A stretch of DNA of 64,000 nt from Lachnospiraceae bacterium AC2012 (GTDB lineage: Bacteria > Bacillota > Clostridia > Lachnospirales > Lachnospiraceae), in contig JNIN01000001.1 of the NCBI GenBank assembly GCA_000702525.1, forward strand, positions 1 through 64,000, given 5' to 3'. Position 1 is the first letter of the stretch; each line of letters begins with the position of its first letter. Shown here in pieces: positions 1 to 8,280 of the stretch. Under the pieces are notes generated by a model that worked only from the letters and a program-made list of their open reading frames with translations, was not told the DNA's origin and ran no database searches. The position numbers and the translations under genes were made by a program.

Positions 1-1060
<1,060 letters not shown>

Positions 1061-1169
1061 TATGCGCTGTTTTGCGAAGCAAAATAGTGCCAAGTAAGAG
1101 CGAAGCTCTTACAGAATTGTTATCAGGTAATCTATATGAAGTTTTGAAGGAACAAACCTTCAAGAGTAT
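1061..1169 (+). other. 23S to tRNA-Asn spacer without a 5S gene
   Basis: This 109-base spacer contains two short perfect hairpins, TTTTGCgaaGCAAAA (about 1070-1084) and GTAAGAGCgaaGCTCTTAC (about 1094-1112), which look like processing stems. Nothing in it resembles a 5S rRNA, which would need about 115 bases with conserved loops. The rRNA transcript therefore appears to run straight into the tRNA cluster. Confidence 0.7.
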
Positions 1170-1242
1170 TCCTCCTTAGCTCAGTCGGTAGAGCATTCGG
1201 CTGTTAACCGAAGTGTCGTTGGTTCGAGTCCAACAGGGGGAG
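1170..1242 (+). tRNA. tRNA-Asn (GTT)
   Basis: Cloverleaf readable by eye: acceptor TCCTCCT/AGGGGGA, anticodon loop CTGTTAA, T-loop GGTTCGAGTCC. First tRNA after the 23S gene. No CCA is encoded. Confidence 0.96.
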
Positions 1243-1274
1243 TTTTCTTTCTATAAAGAAATATTTATAAATAA

Positions 1275-1346
1275 GGCCCCTTGGTCAAGCGGTTAAGACA
1301 TCGCCCTTTCACGGCGGTAACATGGGTTCAAATCCCGTAGGGGTCA
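1275..1346 (+). tRNA. tRNA-Glu (TTC)
   Basis: Acceptor GGCCCCT pairs with AGGGGTC; anticodon loop CTTTCAC gives TTC; T-arm GGGTTCAAATCCC. Part of the rRNA-linked tRNA array. Confidence 0.95.
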
Positions 1347-1404
1347 TTTTTTTTGAGAGAGGATATATAGGTATATCACTCGAAAAAGACGTATTTTAAT
1401 ATAC

Positions 1405-1477
1405 GCCGATGTGGCTCAATTGGCAGAGCAGCTGATTTGTAATCAGCAGGTTAACGGTTCGAGTCCGTTCATCGGCT
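1405..1477 (+). tRNA. tRNA-Thr (TGT)
   Basis: Acceptor GCCGATG pairs with CATCGGC; anticodon loop TTTGTAA gives TGT; T-arm CGGTTCGAGTCCG. Confidence 0.95.
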
Positions 1478-1483
1478 TTCTTT

Positions 1484-1557
1484 GGCCCGGTGGCTCAGTT
1501 GGTTAGAGCGCCGCCCTGTCACGGCGGAGGTCGCGGGTTCGAACCCCGCTCGGGTCG
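1484..1557 (+). tRNA. tRNA-Asp (GTC)
   Basis: Acceptor GGCCCGG pairs with TCGGGTC (G-U pairs included); anticodon loop CTGTCAC gives GTC. Only six bases separate it from tRNA-Thr. Confidence 0.95.
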
Positions 1558-1581
1558 TTTCAATTAAATAATTGAAGAAAT

Positions 1582-1654
1582 GGGATCTTAGCTCAGCTGG
1601 GAGAGCATCTGCCTTACAAGCAGGGGGTCACAGGTTCGAGCCCTGTAGGTCCCA
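1582..1654 (+). tRNA. tRNA-Val (TAC)
   Basis: Acceptor GGGATCT pairs with AGGTCCC; anticodon loop CTTACAA gives TAC; T-arm AGGTTCGAGCCCT. Confidence 0.95.
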
Positions 1655-1690
1655 TTTGGTGTTTATCACCATTATGGTATATAGCCATAT

Positions 1691-1774
1691 GCCGCAGTGG
1701 CGGAACTGGCAGACGCGCAGGACTTAAAATCCTGTGGTGGCGACATCGTACCGGTTCGATTCCGGTCTGCGGCA
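1691..1774 (+). tRNA. tRNA-Leu (TAA)
   Basis: 84-base class II tRNA with a long variable arm after the anticodon stem; acceptor GCCGCAG pairs with CTGCGGC; anticodon loop CTTAAAA gives TAA. Confidence 0.95.
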
Positions 1775-1799
1775 TTGAGAGAAATCTCTAATTGAATAT

Positions 1800-1873
1800 G
1801 TGTGAGTAGCTCAGCTGGATAGAGCACTTGGCTACGGACCAAGGTGTCGGGGGTTCGAATCCTCTCTCGCACG
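1800..1873 (+). tRNA. tRNA-Arg (ACG)
   Basis: Acceptor GTGTGAG pairs with CTCGCAC; anticodon loop CTACGGA gives ACG. Last tRNA of the array. Its final 13 bases (CCTCTCTCGCACG) recur exactly at 2044-2056; see the duplication entry. Confidence 0.95.
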
Positions 1874-1884
1874 TTCTTAAAAAG

Positions 1885-1928
1885 AAAAGACCATGAATTG
1901 TGATAAATCACATTCATGGTCTTTTTCT
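1885..1928 (+). terminator. Terminator after the rRNA/tRNA operon
   Basis: Hairpin whose arms are AAAAGACCATGAAT and ATTCATGGTCTTTT, followed by a T-rich run. It sits just after tRNA-Arg. It could also serve minus-strand transcription because the arms begin with an A-run. Confidence 0.8.
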
Positions 1929-2006
1929 TTTTCCGAACCTACGGTTCGGAGTTCGAAGGGTTCGAACTCTCAGCAACCTGGCGGTTGCTTCGGTCGGTTC
2001 GGTGGG

Positions 2007-2035
2007 AAAAAGGTCCACCGGACCTTTTTCTTTTC
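2007..2035 (+). terminator. Strong hairpin terminator
   Basis: Perfect arms AAAAAGGTCC and GGACCTTTTT around a three-base loop, followed by CTTTTCC. Second terminator in a row behind the tRNA array. Confidence 0.7.
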
Positions 2036-2064
2036 CACCTCACCCTCTCTCGCACGCTTTAACT

Positions 2065-2107
2065 AAAGGCTATAATCGTTGAAATTACAACGATTATAGC
2101 CTTTTTT
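2065..2107 (+). terminator. Rho-independent terminator
   Basis: Perfect 17-base arms (AAAGGCTATAATCGTTG and complement) with a six-base loop, ending in TTTTTT. It lies just behind the second copy of the tRNA-Arg 3' end, so it may be the original end of the tRNA operon. Confidence 0.85.
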
Positions 2108-2161
2108 GTAAAAATTGATTATATATTTTCTTTCTATTCGAAAAAAACTAAGTAAATAGAA

Positions 2162-2192
2162 AGAACCTTGGAAGTGCTAGTTCCAAGGTTCT
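2162..2192 (-). terminator. Hairpin ending the minus-strand small-peptide transcript
   Basis: Perfect 12-base arms AGAACCTTGGAA/TTCCAAGGTTCT with loop GTGCTAG. On the minus strand it follows the small peptide gene and is followed by TTTCTATTTAC, a modest U-rich tail. The same seven-base loop occurs in the hairpin at 2475-2503. Confidence 0.6.
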
Positions 2193-2223
2193 AAAGTTCT
2201 TCACGGTGAACTACTCCGTTAGG

Positions 2224-2328
2224 CTATTGCTGCCGTTTGTTCCGGTCTAGCCATTTGCGAATAAAGTAGCTAACGATATTCGCTATGACCGAAACAAAAA
2301 AAGCAAGTAACAAATCCGTACGAATCAC
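2224..2328 (-). CDS. Small hydrophobic membrane peptide, toxin-like, probably SOS-controlled
   Basis: A 34-residue peptide in one readable frame. After a short N-terminus comes one membrane segment (DLLLAFFVSVIANIVSYFI) and a basic tail RKWLDRNKRQQ. This layout (one TM helix, WLD-K/R tail) resembles Fst/TxpA/TisB-type type I toxins; the resemblance is by layout, not by a search. The start is uncertain: GGGAGGAGG directly abuts the GTG taken here, so an ACG or TTG four to five codons further in may be used. The promoter (2363-2391) carries a CGAAC-N4-GTTCG palindrome. A terminator-like hairpin follows at 2162-2192. No antisense RNA promoter was identified with confidence. Confidence 0.55.
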   Translation of the reverse strand: MIRTDLLLAFFVSVIANIVSYFIRKWLDRNKRQQ

Positions 2329-2362
2329 CTCCTCCCTGCTGGAAAGAGTCGACAGCAAAATT

Positions 2363-2391
2363 ATAATAGCACGAACATTAGTTCGATTCAA
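2363..2391 (-). promoter_or_regulatory. Minus-strand promoter with LexA-type box in the spacer
   Basis: On the minus strand: -35 TTGAAT (2391-2386), 17-base spacer, -10 TATTAT (2368-2363). The spacer contains the perfect palindrome CGAACATTAGTTCG at 2372-2385, which fits the Gram-positive SOS box pattern CGAAC-N4-GTTCG. Placement between -35 and -10 is where a repressor would block RNA polymerase. The expected transcript starts about 28 bases before the peptide's first possible codon. Confidence 0.7.
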
Positions 2392-2474
2392 TAGGCTGTA
2401 GGGTTGATTTTTGAAAAAAAACATAGTATTATAAGTTTAGCTAAAAAAGCAAGTAAATATCCGTATGGATACGG

Positions 2475-2507
2475 AAAGGTTCGGAGTGCTAGTCCGGGCC
2501 TTTTTTT
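2475..2507 (+). terminator. Plus-strand terminator with GTGCTAG loop
   Basis: Arms AAAGGTTCGGA and TCCGGGCCTTT (with two G-U pairs) around the loop GTGCTAG, followed by a run of seven T. A small hairpin CCGTATggATACGG precedes it. No gene on the plus strand ends here, so it could end a small RNA transcribed from the 2110-2470 interval. Confidence 0.65.
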
Positions 2508-2627
2508 GTTTTTTATATAAATTATTTCATTATTTATTTTTTTTATAATGTATTTACAGAAAATACATTTCATTGTAAGATAAAAATAGAGTATTGTACG
2601 TCATTATGATAAAGGGGGTGTAAAAGA

Positions 2628-2903
2628 ATGTCTGGTTATCTGATATGGCTTATTATTGTAGTTGTGATTGCTGTTGCAGTGCCAGTTGTAATTAAGTTAA
2701 TTGCAGATTGGGACTATCGCAGACAGATTAGTGGAAAGAAGAAAGAACGATCATTTGTTGGAGAAACAATTCTTCAGGAAGCCGATGAGTTCGTTCAATC
2801 AGCGGATGCTCTGAAGGAGAAGATGGAGCATGATGTGGCAATTGGTGAAATGCGTATGAAATCACAGCAGAATGCGATGAGTATGGGCATGCTGCAGAAG
2901 TAG
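2628..2903 (+). CDS. Small membrane-anchored protein of unknown function
   Basis: 91 residues. A single N-terminal membrane segment (about residues 4-26, LIWLIIVVVIAVAVPVVIKL) is followed by a charged helical region rich in Lys, Glu and Met, suggesting a short cytoplasmic coiled coil. The start is supported by AAAGGGGGTG about nine bases upstream. I do not recognise the family. It is a single-gene unit: tandem repeats and a terminator hairpin follow, and the next gene has its own leader. Confidence 0.7.
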   Translation: MSGYLIWLIIVVVIAVAVPVVIKLIADWDYRRQISGKKKERSFVGETILQEADEFVQSADALKEKMEHDVAIGEMRMKSQQNAMSMGMLQK

Positions 2904-3002
2904 ATTGTAAAAGAAACAATGTAAAAGAAACAATGTAAAAGAAATTATTAAAAACTGATTATTAAAAACTGATTATCAAAACAGATTAGCAAAAACAGAT
3001 CA
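2904..3002. repeat. Short tandem repeats directly after a stop codon
   Basis: Three copies of a 14-base unit (ATGTAAAAGAAACA-like) are followed by four copies of a 13-14-base unit (TTAAAAACTGATTA-like). The repeats begin immediately after the stop codon of the small membrane protein gene. The same pattern recurs behind other genes in this window. Confidence 0.85.
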
Positions 3003-3020
3003 TGAATGAGAAAGAAATGA

Positions 3021-3086
3021 AAGCGGAGATATAGCCGAAGAAAAGCATAGCATTGCTTTTACGAAAGGTTATATTTCCGCTTGTTT
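3021..3086 (+). terminator. Long-stem terminator
   Basis: Arms AAGCGGAGATATAGCC and GGTTATATTTCCGCTT enclose a second small hairpin and are followed by GTTTTT. It ends the transcription unit of the 91-residue membrane protein. Confidence 0.7.
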
Positions 3087-3183
3087 TTATGAGAATTTCA
3101 AAGTAAAATAAGTGATACGCACCCTTTGTATAGGATACAAAGAGTTTTGGTGAGAATTTAATCAGATGATGTGAGGTAAAATC

Positions 3184-4107
3184 ATGGGTATAGTAGTAGT
3201 AGGAGCTGTTTTTGTTGATATTAAGGGATATCCACAGGCGCAGTATATTCCGGCGGGACGTAATGTCGGTAGAGTTATGCAGGTGCACGGTGGCGTTGCA
3301 AGAAATGTTGTCGAAGATATTGCTAACGTTGAATTGAAACCTACTTTTGTGAGTGTTGTTGATCATACTGGAACATCAGATGATGTCATTAATAAATTGA
3401 ATCGTCATAAAGTAGATACAAAATATGTAACGCGTACAGATAGTGGTCTTGGTACTTGGCTCGCAATCTTTGATAATGAAGGCGATGTTGTGGCTTCCAT
3501 TTCACAGCGTCCGGATCTTAGTGCCATTGGCAAGATTTTTGAAGAGCATGGCGATGAAATCGTAATGCATGCGGATTCCATTGTCGTTGAAATCGATATG
3601 GATGCTACGATTTTGAAGACAATTTTTAAATTAGCTGAGAAATATGAGAAGCAGGTGTACGCTGTTGTTTCTAACATGACCATTGCGATGGAGCGTCGAG
3701 ACCTGCTGAAAAAGACTGGTTGTATTGTATGTAATCAGAGCGAAGCGGGGCTTCTTTTCTCTGAGGATTATTGCGATGTAGAGCCAGAGGAAATGGGCAA
3801 GATCTTAGCACGTAAGGTTGAGCTTGCACATATTCCAAAGATGATCATTACGATGGGCGACAAGGGTGCTGTTTGGGCACAGTGCGATGGAACCTATGGA
3901 TTCTGCCCTCCACAGCGTGTATCGGTTGTGGATACAACAGGTTGTGGCGACGCTTTCTTCGCAGGAACAGCCATTGGACTTACTTATGGCAAGAGTCTTG
4001 CGGAAGCATGCGCCATTGGTACAAGACTTGCATCTTCTGTGATTGCAACTAAGGAGAATGTATGCCCTAGATTCCTTCCGGAAGAATTAAATTTGGTAGT
4101 TGAGTAG
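3184..4107 (+). CDS. PfkB-family carbohydrate/nucleoside kinase
   Basis: 307 residues, full length for the PfkB/ribokinase family. The N-terminus MGIVVVGAVFVDIKG starts the Rossmann-like core, GGVARNVVEDIANV near residues 37-50 is the first family signature, and DTTGCGDAFFAGTAIG near 250-265 is the C-terminal signature, with the Asp as catalytic base and the GCGD anion hole. The family phosphorylates sugars, nucleosides or pseudouridine with ATP; the substrate cannot be told from sequence alone. GTGAGG precedes the ATG. It stands alone between a long leader and a hairpin at 4171-4203, so no neighbour hints at the substrate. Confidence 0.9.
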   Translation: MGIVVVGAVFVDIKGYPQAQYIPAGRNVGRVMQVHGGVARNVVEDIANVELKPTFVSVVDHTGTSDDVINKLNRHKVDTKYVTRTDSGLGTWLAIFDNEGDVVASISQRPDLSAIGKIFEEHGDEIVMHADSIVVEIDMDATILKTIFKLAEKYEKQVYAVVSNMTIAMERRDLLKKTGCIVCNQSEAGLLFSEDYCDVEPEEMGKILARKVELAHIPKMIITMGDKGAVWAQCDGTYGFCPPQRVSVVDTTGCGDAFFAGTAIGLTYGKSLAEACAIGTRLASSVIATKENVCPRFLPEELNLVVE

Positions 4108-4170
4108 TAGGATGATAGTTATTTCATAGGTATAGTTATTATATTTTTGTATAGGTAGAAATGATAGCGA

Positions 4171-4203
4171 TAGCCGGTTATAGATTTTTTCTATAGCCGG
4201 CTA
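4171..4203 (+). terminator. Hairpin after the PfkB-family gene, possible terminator
   Basis: Arms TAGCCGGTTATAGA and TCTATAGCCGGCTA pair over 14 bases; the T-run lies in the loop, not after the stem, so it is not a classical terminator. Confidence 0.4.
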
Positions 4204-4306
4204 TAGTTATATCAGCTGAGCCGTTTCATTTCCTTTGATTGTAAAAAGAGTCGCACAATAGTAAGATAGATGAGGAAAAGGAATTAGAAAATGGAGGTTA
4301 CTTGAT

Positions 4307-5584
4307 ATGTATCAGGACACAAAATGTATTGAAGGAGGATATACTCCTGGAAATGGTGAATCTCGCATGATTCCAATCGTACAGAGTACGACATTTAAAT
4401 ATGATACAAGTGCAGATATGGGAAAACTGTTTGATTTGGAGGCGAGTGGATATTTCTACACAAGACTTCAGAATCCAACGAATGATTATGTAGCAAAGAA
4501 GATTGCGGAATTGGAAGGCGGTACAGCAGCGATGCTGACAAGCTCCGGTCAGGCAGCGAATTTCTTTGCCATTTTTAATATCGCAACGGCAGGTGATCAT
4601 GTGGTTGCGTCCTCCTCTATTTACGGAGGAACTTACAATCTCTTCAAGGTTACCATGGCGAAGATGGGAATTGAATTTACTTTCGTGGAGCCAGATTGTA
4701 CAGAAGAAGAATTAGAAGCAGCATTTCAGGAAAATACAAAAGCTGTATTTGGCGAAACAATCGCGAATCCGGCGCTGACAGTATTTGATTTTGAAAGATT
4801 TGCGAATGCAGCACATAAACATGGTGTGCCATTGATTGTGGATAATACTTTTGCAACACCAATTAACTGTCGACCATTTGAATGGGGTGCTGATATTGTA
4901 ACGCATTCAACGACAAAATATATGGATGGACATGATGCGACAGTTGGTGGATGTATCGTTGATTCCGGCAAGTTTGATTGGATGGCGCATGCGGAGAAAT
5001 TCCCGGGACTTTGCACACCAGACGAGTCTTATCATGGAATTGTCTATGCCGAAAAATTTGGAAAGGAAGGCGCATTTATCACGAAGGCGACATCGCAGCT
5101 GATGCGTGACTTTGGAGCGATTCAGGCACCGATGAATGCTTATCTTCTGAATCTTGGTTTGGAATCACTTGCGGTTCGTATGGCGAGACATTGTGAAAAT
5201 GGTCAGGCTGTTGCAGAATTTTTAGAGCAGCATCCACAGGTTTCCTGGGTGAATTATCCGGGCTTAAAATCTTCAAAGGATTATGATTTGGCGCAGAAGT
5301 ATATGCCAAATGGTACGTGCGGTGTCGTTTCTTTCGGCGTAAAGGGGGGAAGAGAAGCCGCTGAGAAATTCATGAGCGAATTGAAGCTTGCAATTATCGC
5401 AACCCATGTTGCCGATGCGCATACCTGCGTATTGCACCCGGCTTCTAGTACACATCGTCAGTTATCCGATCAGGAACTTATGGAGTGCGGTGTACCAGGA
5501 GATATGGTAAGATTATCTTGTGGTATCGAAGACAAGAGAGATATTATCGCCGACTTGGATCAGGCGCTTCGTAGCACAATGTAA
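4307..5584 (+). CDS. O-acetylhomoserine sulfhydrylase-type PLP enzyme
   Basis: 425 residues, the usual length for MetY-type O-acetylhomoserine aminocarboxypropyltransferase. This fold-type I PLP enzyme of the Cys/Met metabolism family makes homocysteine from O-acetylhomoserine and sulfide. Seen: the substrate/PLP region YFYTRLQNPTND near 47-58, SSGQAANFFA near 80-89, and the PLP lysine in THSTTKYMDGH near 199-209. GGAGG lies nine bases before the ATG. It is followed 26 bases later by a PH-domain gene, probably co-transcribed, with a shared terminator at 6025-6064. A methionine gamma-lyase or cystathionine synthase activity cannot be excluded. Confidence 0.9.
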   Translation: MYQDTKCIEGGYTPGNGESRMIPIVQSTTFKYDTSADMGKLFDLEASGYFYTRLQNPTNDYVAKKIAELEGGTAAMLTSSGQAANFFAIFNIATAGDHVVASSSIYGGTYNLFKVTMAKMGIEFTFVEPDCTEEELEAAFQENTKAVFGETIANPALTVFDFERFANAAHKHGVPLIVDNTFATPINCRPFEWGADIVTHSTTKYMDGHDATVGGCIVDSGKFDWMAHAEKFPGLCTPDESYHGIVYAEKFGKEGAFITKATSQLMRDFGAIQAPMNAYLLNLGLESLAVRMARHCENGQAVAEFLEQHPQVSWVNYPGLKSSKDYDLAQKYMPNGTCGVVSFGVKGGREAAEKFMSELKLAIIATHVADAHTCVLHPASSTHRQLSDQELMECGVPGDMVRLSCGIEDKRDIIADLDQALRSTM

Positions 5585-5610
5585 TAATGAAAACGGGAGA
5601 GGAGTAAATT

Positions 5611-5994
5611 ATGTCAGTAACAGAAATTCAGGAATTATGGTCAGACAGAAAGAGACATCTCGGTCTGCCACTTAGTTTTACAAAATACACATTGCGTGAG
5701 GACAAATTGATCATCGACAAAGGATTTTTAAATCTGATGCAGGATGAGGTTCGTCTCTATCGCATTCTTGATGTGGAACTGTTGCGTCCGCTGGGACAGC
5801 GAATCTTCGGTGTGGGCACGATACGTGTTCATTCCTCTGATCGTTCGCTTGGAGACTTCGAGATTCAGAACGTTCGTAATGCAGCGAGAGTGAAGGAACT
5901 CCTCTCTGAAAAGGTAGAAGAAGAACGCCAGAAGAAGCGCGTTGTCAGCCGTGAATATATGGATGATGACATGGATGATGATGGTGTGATGTAG
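5611..5994 (+). CDS. PH-domain protein
   Basis: 127 residues with one bacterial Pleckstrin-homology-like beta-barrel: alternating strands from FTKYTLREDKLIIDKG (about 23-38) through RILDVELLRPLGQRIFGVGTI and the closing helix NAARVKELLSEKV. The acidic tail ends MDDDMDDDG. Unlike many bacterial PH proteins it has no membrane segments. GGGAGAGGAG precedes the ATG. It is the last gene of the unit started by the sulfhydrylase gene. No specific function is known to me. Confidence 0.75.
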   Translation: MSVTEIQELWSDRKRHLGLPLSFTKYTLREDKLIIDKGFLNLMQDEVRLYRILDVELLRPLGQRIFGVGTIRVHSSDRSLGDFEIQNVRNAARVKELLSEKVEEERQKKRVVSREYMDDDMDDDGVM

Positions 5995-6024
5995 ATTTTA
6001 TAGCAAATAATGTGGAAAAGTAGG

Positions 6025-6064
6025 AAAGGATGGAAAATCTGTGTGGATTTCCCATCCTTTTTTT
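6025..6064 (+). terminator. Terminator between the PH gene and the glycosyltransferases
   Basis: Arms AAAGGATGGAAAATC and GATTTCCCATCCTTT followed by TTTT. It lies inside the upstream extension of the next reading frame and is one reason to start that gene at 6190 and not at 6010. Confidence 0.85.
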
Positions 6065-6189
6065 GGTATTATGTTCTATGGTTGTGGTTGCCAATTAGTT
6101 ATACGATGATCTGTTTGGCAATCACCCAGTTTCCTAGAGAGTTTGATCCCATAGTTCCTATGGGATTTTTGTATATATGGAGTTTACTT

Positions 6190-7095
6190 ATGGACATTAA
6201 GATAATCGTGGCTGCTCACAAGTTTTATATGATGCCACGTGATAAGATGTATGTCCCTGTGCATGTTGGAGCAGCAGGGAAAAAATCAATTCGTCGTAGT
6301 TTCCTTCGCGATGATGGAAATGATTACGAAGGCAATCCGTTGGGAGATGGCGCGGGAGCGCGCGATAACATTTCCAATAAGAACGGAAGTTACTGTGAAT
6401 TGACCGGTCTTTATTATGCCTGGAAGCATATGGATTATGAGTATTTGGGACTTGCCCACTATAGAAGACATTTCTCAGCAGTGCCATTTCCAATCCGGTG
6501 GATGGTTTCGCAGGTGCAATTGGGCGGAAAGGATGGATTGGATACGAATTCGAATCCGCATCTTGCCAGAGTGCTTCGACTTTGCCTGAGCAAAAAGAAG
6601 GCAGAGAAGATTTTTCAAAATTACGATGTGATTGTCCCATCGAAGCGTAGATATGTGATTGAATCCTTGTATTCGCATTATGATCATACGCTTGACGGGG
6701 AACATCTGGATCTGGCGAAGCAGGTAATTCAGGAGAATTACAAGGAATATATCCCTTATGTCGAGAAGGTTTATGATCGAACCTGGGGATATATGTTTAA
6801 TATGTTTGTCATGCCAAAGGATTTGGTGGATGAATATTGTCAGTGGTTATTTACGATTCTTGGAAAGCTGGAGTTGTTAATTGATACCACGGATATGACG
6901 GGGTTTGAAGCACGACTGTTTGGCCGTGTGAGTGAGATTTTATATAATGTTTGGCTTCAGAAGAAGATCGAAGAGGATGGAATTCGTGTGAAGGAAGTAC
7001 CACTTCTGTCGACGGAGCCAGTGAATTGGTGGAAGAAAGGGACGGCGTTCCTCCGCGCGAAATTCGGTGGAGAGAAGTATACGAAGTCGTTCTAG
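6190..7095 (+). CDS. DUF4422 glycosyltransferase
   Basis: 301 residues from the start chosen here. The first residues MDIKIIVAAHKFYMMP are the usual N-terminus of the DUF4422 family, found in capsule and exopolysaccharide clusters. Other marks are NKNGSYCELTGLYYAWKH and YLGLAHYRRHF, a family hallmark near residues 85-95. The frame is open back to 6010, but that stretch contains a terminator, while ATG 6190 has GGAG nine bases upstream. Probable role: transfer of a sugar onto a cell-surface polysaccharide. It is co-transcribed with the GT2 gene 14 bases downstream. No other capsule genes are nearby, so the pair is isolated. Confidence 0.85.
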   Translation: MDIKIIVAAHKFYMMPRDKMYVPVHVGAAGKKSIRRSFLRDDGNDYEGNPLGDGAGARDNISNKNGSYCELTGLYYAWKHMDYEYLGLAHYRRHFSAVPFPIRWMVSQVQLGGKDGLDTNSNPHLARVLRLCLSKKKAEKIFQNYDVIVPSKRRYVIESLYSHYDHTLDGEHLDLAKQVIQENYKEYIPYVEKVYDRTWGYMFNMFVMPKDLVDEYCQWLFTILGKLELLIDTTDMTGFEARLFGRVSEILYNVWLQKKIEEDGIRVKEVPLLSTEPVNWWKKGTAFLRAKFGGEKYTKSF

Positions 7096-7109
7096 GTTTG
7101 TTTTAGGAT

Positions 7110-8033
7110 ATGAAAGTTAGCGTAATTACTCCCTTTTATGAGGGAAATAACTATATAGAAGCTTATCAGGATATGATGCTGAAAAATATCGAGCATCTTT
7201 CCGAGGATGATGAGTTAGAAGTGTTGCTTGTAAACGACAGTCCGTGGGAGGCTGTTTCCCTTCGCGGTGCTGTTGCGACAAGTAGAAATTGGCGCATTAT
7301 TAAGAACCAGAAGAATTACGGAATCCATCTGAGTCGTGTGCATGGTTTGATGGAAGCGACGGGGGATTATGTGATTTTTCTGGATCAGGATGATAAGCTT
7401 GCGGACAATGCGGTTGCAACATTTCTCGAAGAAGCGAAAAAGCTTGCGACAGAGACTTCCGAAGGGATGGAAGGAAATGAAATCTGCTACCAGGTAATTG
7501 TTTCGAATGCGACGTTGGAGCAGAAGGATTGGACTTCCAGCTGGTATCGTACGGATTACCATAAATCGCTGGTCGGAGATTTAAGGACCTATCTACGTAT
7601 CGGAACGCAGATTATTTCTCCGGGACAGTGTTTGATTCCAAGGGCGTTGATTCCACAGTTTTGGATGGAGAATACACTCGCGAAAAATGGTGCGGATGAT
7701 TATTTCCTCTGGATTCTGATGTTGGAGCAGGGCGTGCCATTCAGCTATCTGGATCAGGAACTCTATGTGCATCATTTTACGGAGAAGAATCTATCTGCAG
7801 ATACCAGTGTGACGGATACTTCTTCGTTTGAATTTATTGAGATTCTGCGGGAGGCTGGCGTTTCCTATACGGAGGATCTGGATGTTTTGGAACATATGCT
7901 TCGATTCAAGGATGCCTTTCGTCGAGCAGATAAGGCTGGAAAAATTAGACTTGCGATGAAAAATCCGGGACTGATGATTTCGAATGTTGTATTTAAAATT
8001 CGTACCAAGACGGGATACGGATTTAACCGGTAA
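7110..8033 (+). CDS. Family 2 glycosyltransferase
   Basis: 307 residues with a GT-A fold: MKVSVITPFYEGNNYIEAY at the N-terminus (nucleotide-sugar binding), VLLVNDSP near 48-55, and the metal-binding DXD region FLDQDDKLADNA near 90-101. The C-terminal part holds FWMENTLAKNGADDYFLW with the likely catalytic acidic residues. It uses a nucleotide sugar; the acceptor is unknown. It starts 14 bases behind the DUF4422 gene with TAGGAT as a weak ribosome site, so it is probably translated in tandem. A repeat block follows directly. Confidence 0.85.
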   Translation: MKVSVITPFYEGNNYIEAYQDMMLKNIEHLSEDDELEVLLVNDSPWEAVSLRGAVATSRNWRIIKNQKNYGIHLSRVHGLMEATGDYVIFLDQDDKLADNAVATFLEEAKKLATETSEGMEGNEICYQVIVSNATLEQKDWTSSWYRTDYHKSLVGDLRTYLRIGTQIISPGQCLIPRALIPQFWMENTLAKNGADDYFLWILMLEQGVPFSYLDQELYVHHFTEKNLSADTSVTDTSSFEFIEILREAGVSYTEDLDVLEHMLRFKDAFRRADKAGKIRLAMKNPGLMISNVVFKIRTKTGYGFNR

Positions 8034-8039
8034 GAAGGA

Positions 8040-8240
8040 CGGGACCACCAAGCCCGCTCCGCCCCAATTTTCGTGAACTTAACGGCGATAGCCCTCTTAT
8101 CCCTTTCGGCTTGGCAAGTTCCATCATGGAACGAGCATAGCTGTCAAGGGCGAGCCGCTTGCGGTGCTTCGCACCCTTGACAGCTTGCTCGCCCATGATA
8201 ACTCCTGTAATCAAGCCGAAAGGAATAACTATAGCCAAGT
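8040..8240 (-). repeat. Palindromic interspersed element, copy 1
   Basis: Imperfect nested palindrome. The outer arms contain CCCTTTCGGCTTG (8101-8113) against CAAGCCGAAAGG (8212-8223). The core CTGTCAAGGG (8141-8150) pairs with CCCTTGACAG (8174-8183), with two small hairpins between (GTGCttcGCAC type). The reverse complement matches 37003-37180 almost base for base and the core also occurs at 50652-50760. The + sequence just before the palindrome, 8040-8096, is the complement of a segment similar to 36142-36201. No ORF is present. Confidence 0.85.
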
Positions 8241-8280
8241 TGGCTCTACCCATCTCCTCTAACTTGTTTTTTACGACCTT

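Larger units (their letters stand above)
1861..2056. repeat. Duplicated tRNA-Arg 3' end flanking a hairpin-rich segment
   Basis: The last 13 bases of tRNA-Arg (1861-1873) are repeated exactly at 2044-2056. The 170 bases between contain three hairpins (1885-1928; CCGAACctaCGGTTCGG near 1933-1950; AAAAAGGTCC/GGACCTTTTT at 2007-2029) and a T-arm-like GGGTTCGAACTC near 1967. A second terminator at 2065-2107 follows the downstream copy. Seen: the direct repeat and hairpins. Inferred: a scar of site-specific integration into the tRNA, or a local tRNA duplication that has decayed. Confidence 0.6.

Noticed and set aside
1672-1917. 81-codon minus-strand frame
   Set aside because: It runs antisense through tRNA-Leu and tRNA-Arg; tRNA genes commonly create such false frames.
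4171-4306. SAM or other sulfur-responsive riboswitch before the sulfhydrylase gene
   Set aside because: The leader has one hairpin but none of the conserved S-box core sequences.
6010-6189. 60-codon N-terminal extension of the DUF4422 glycosyltransferase
   Set aside because: The extension spans a clear terminator (6025-6064) and is not part of the usual family N-terminus; ATG 6190 has its own ribosome site.
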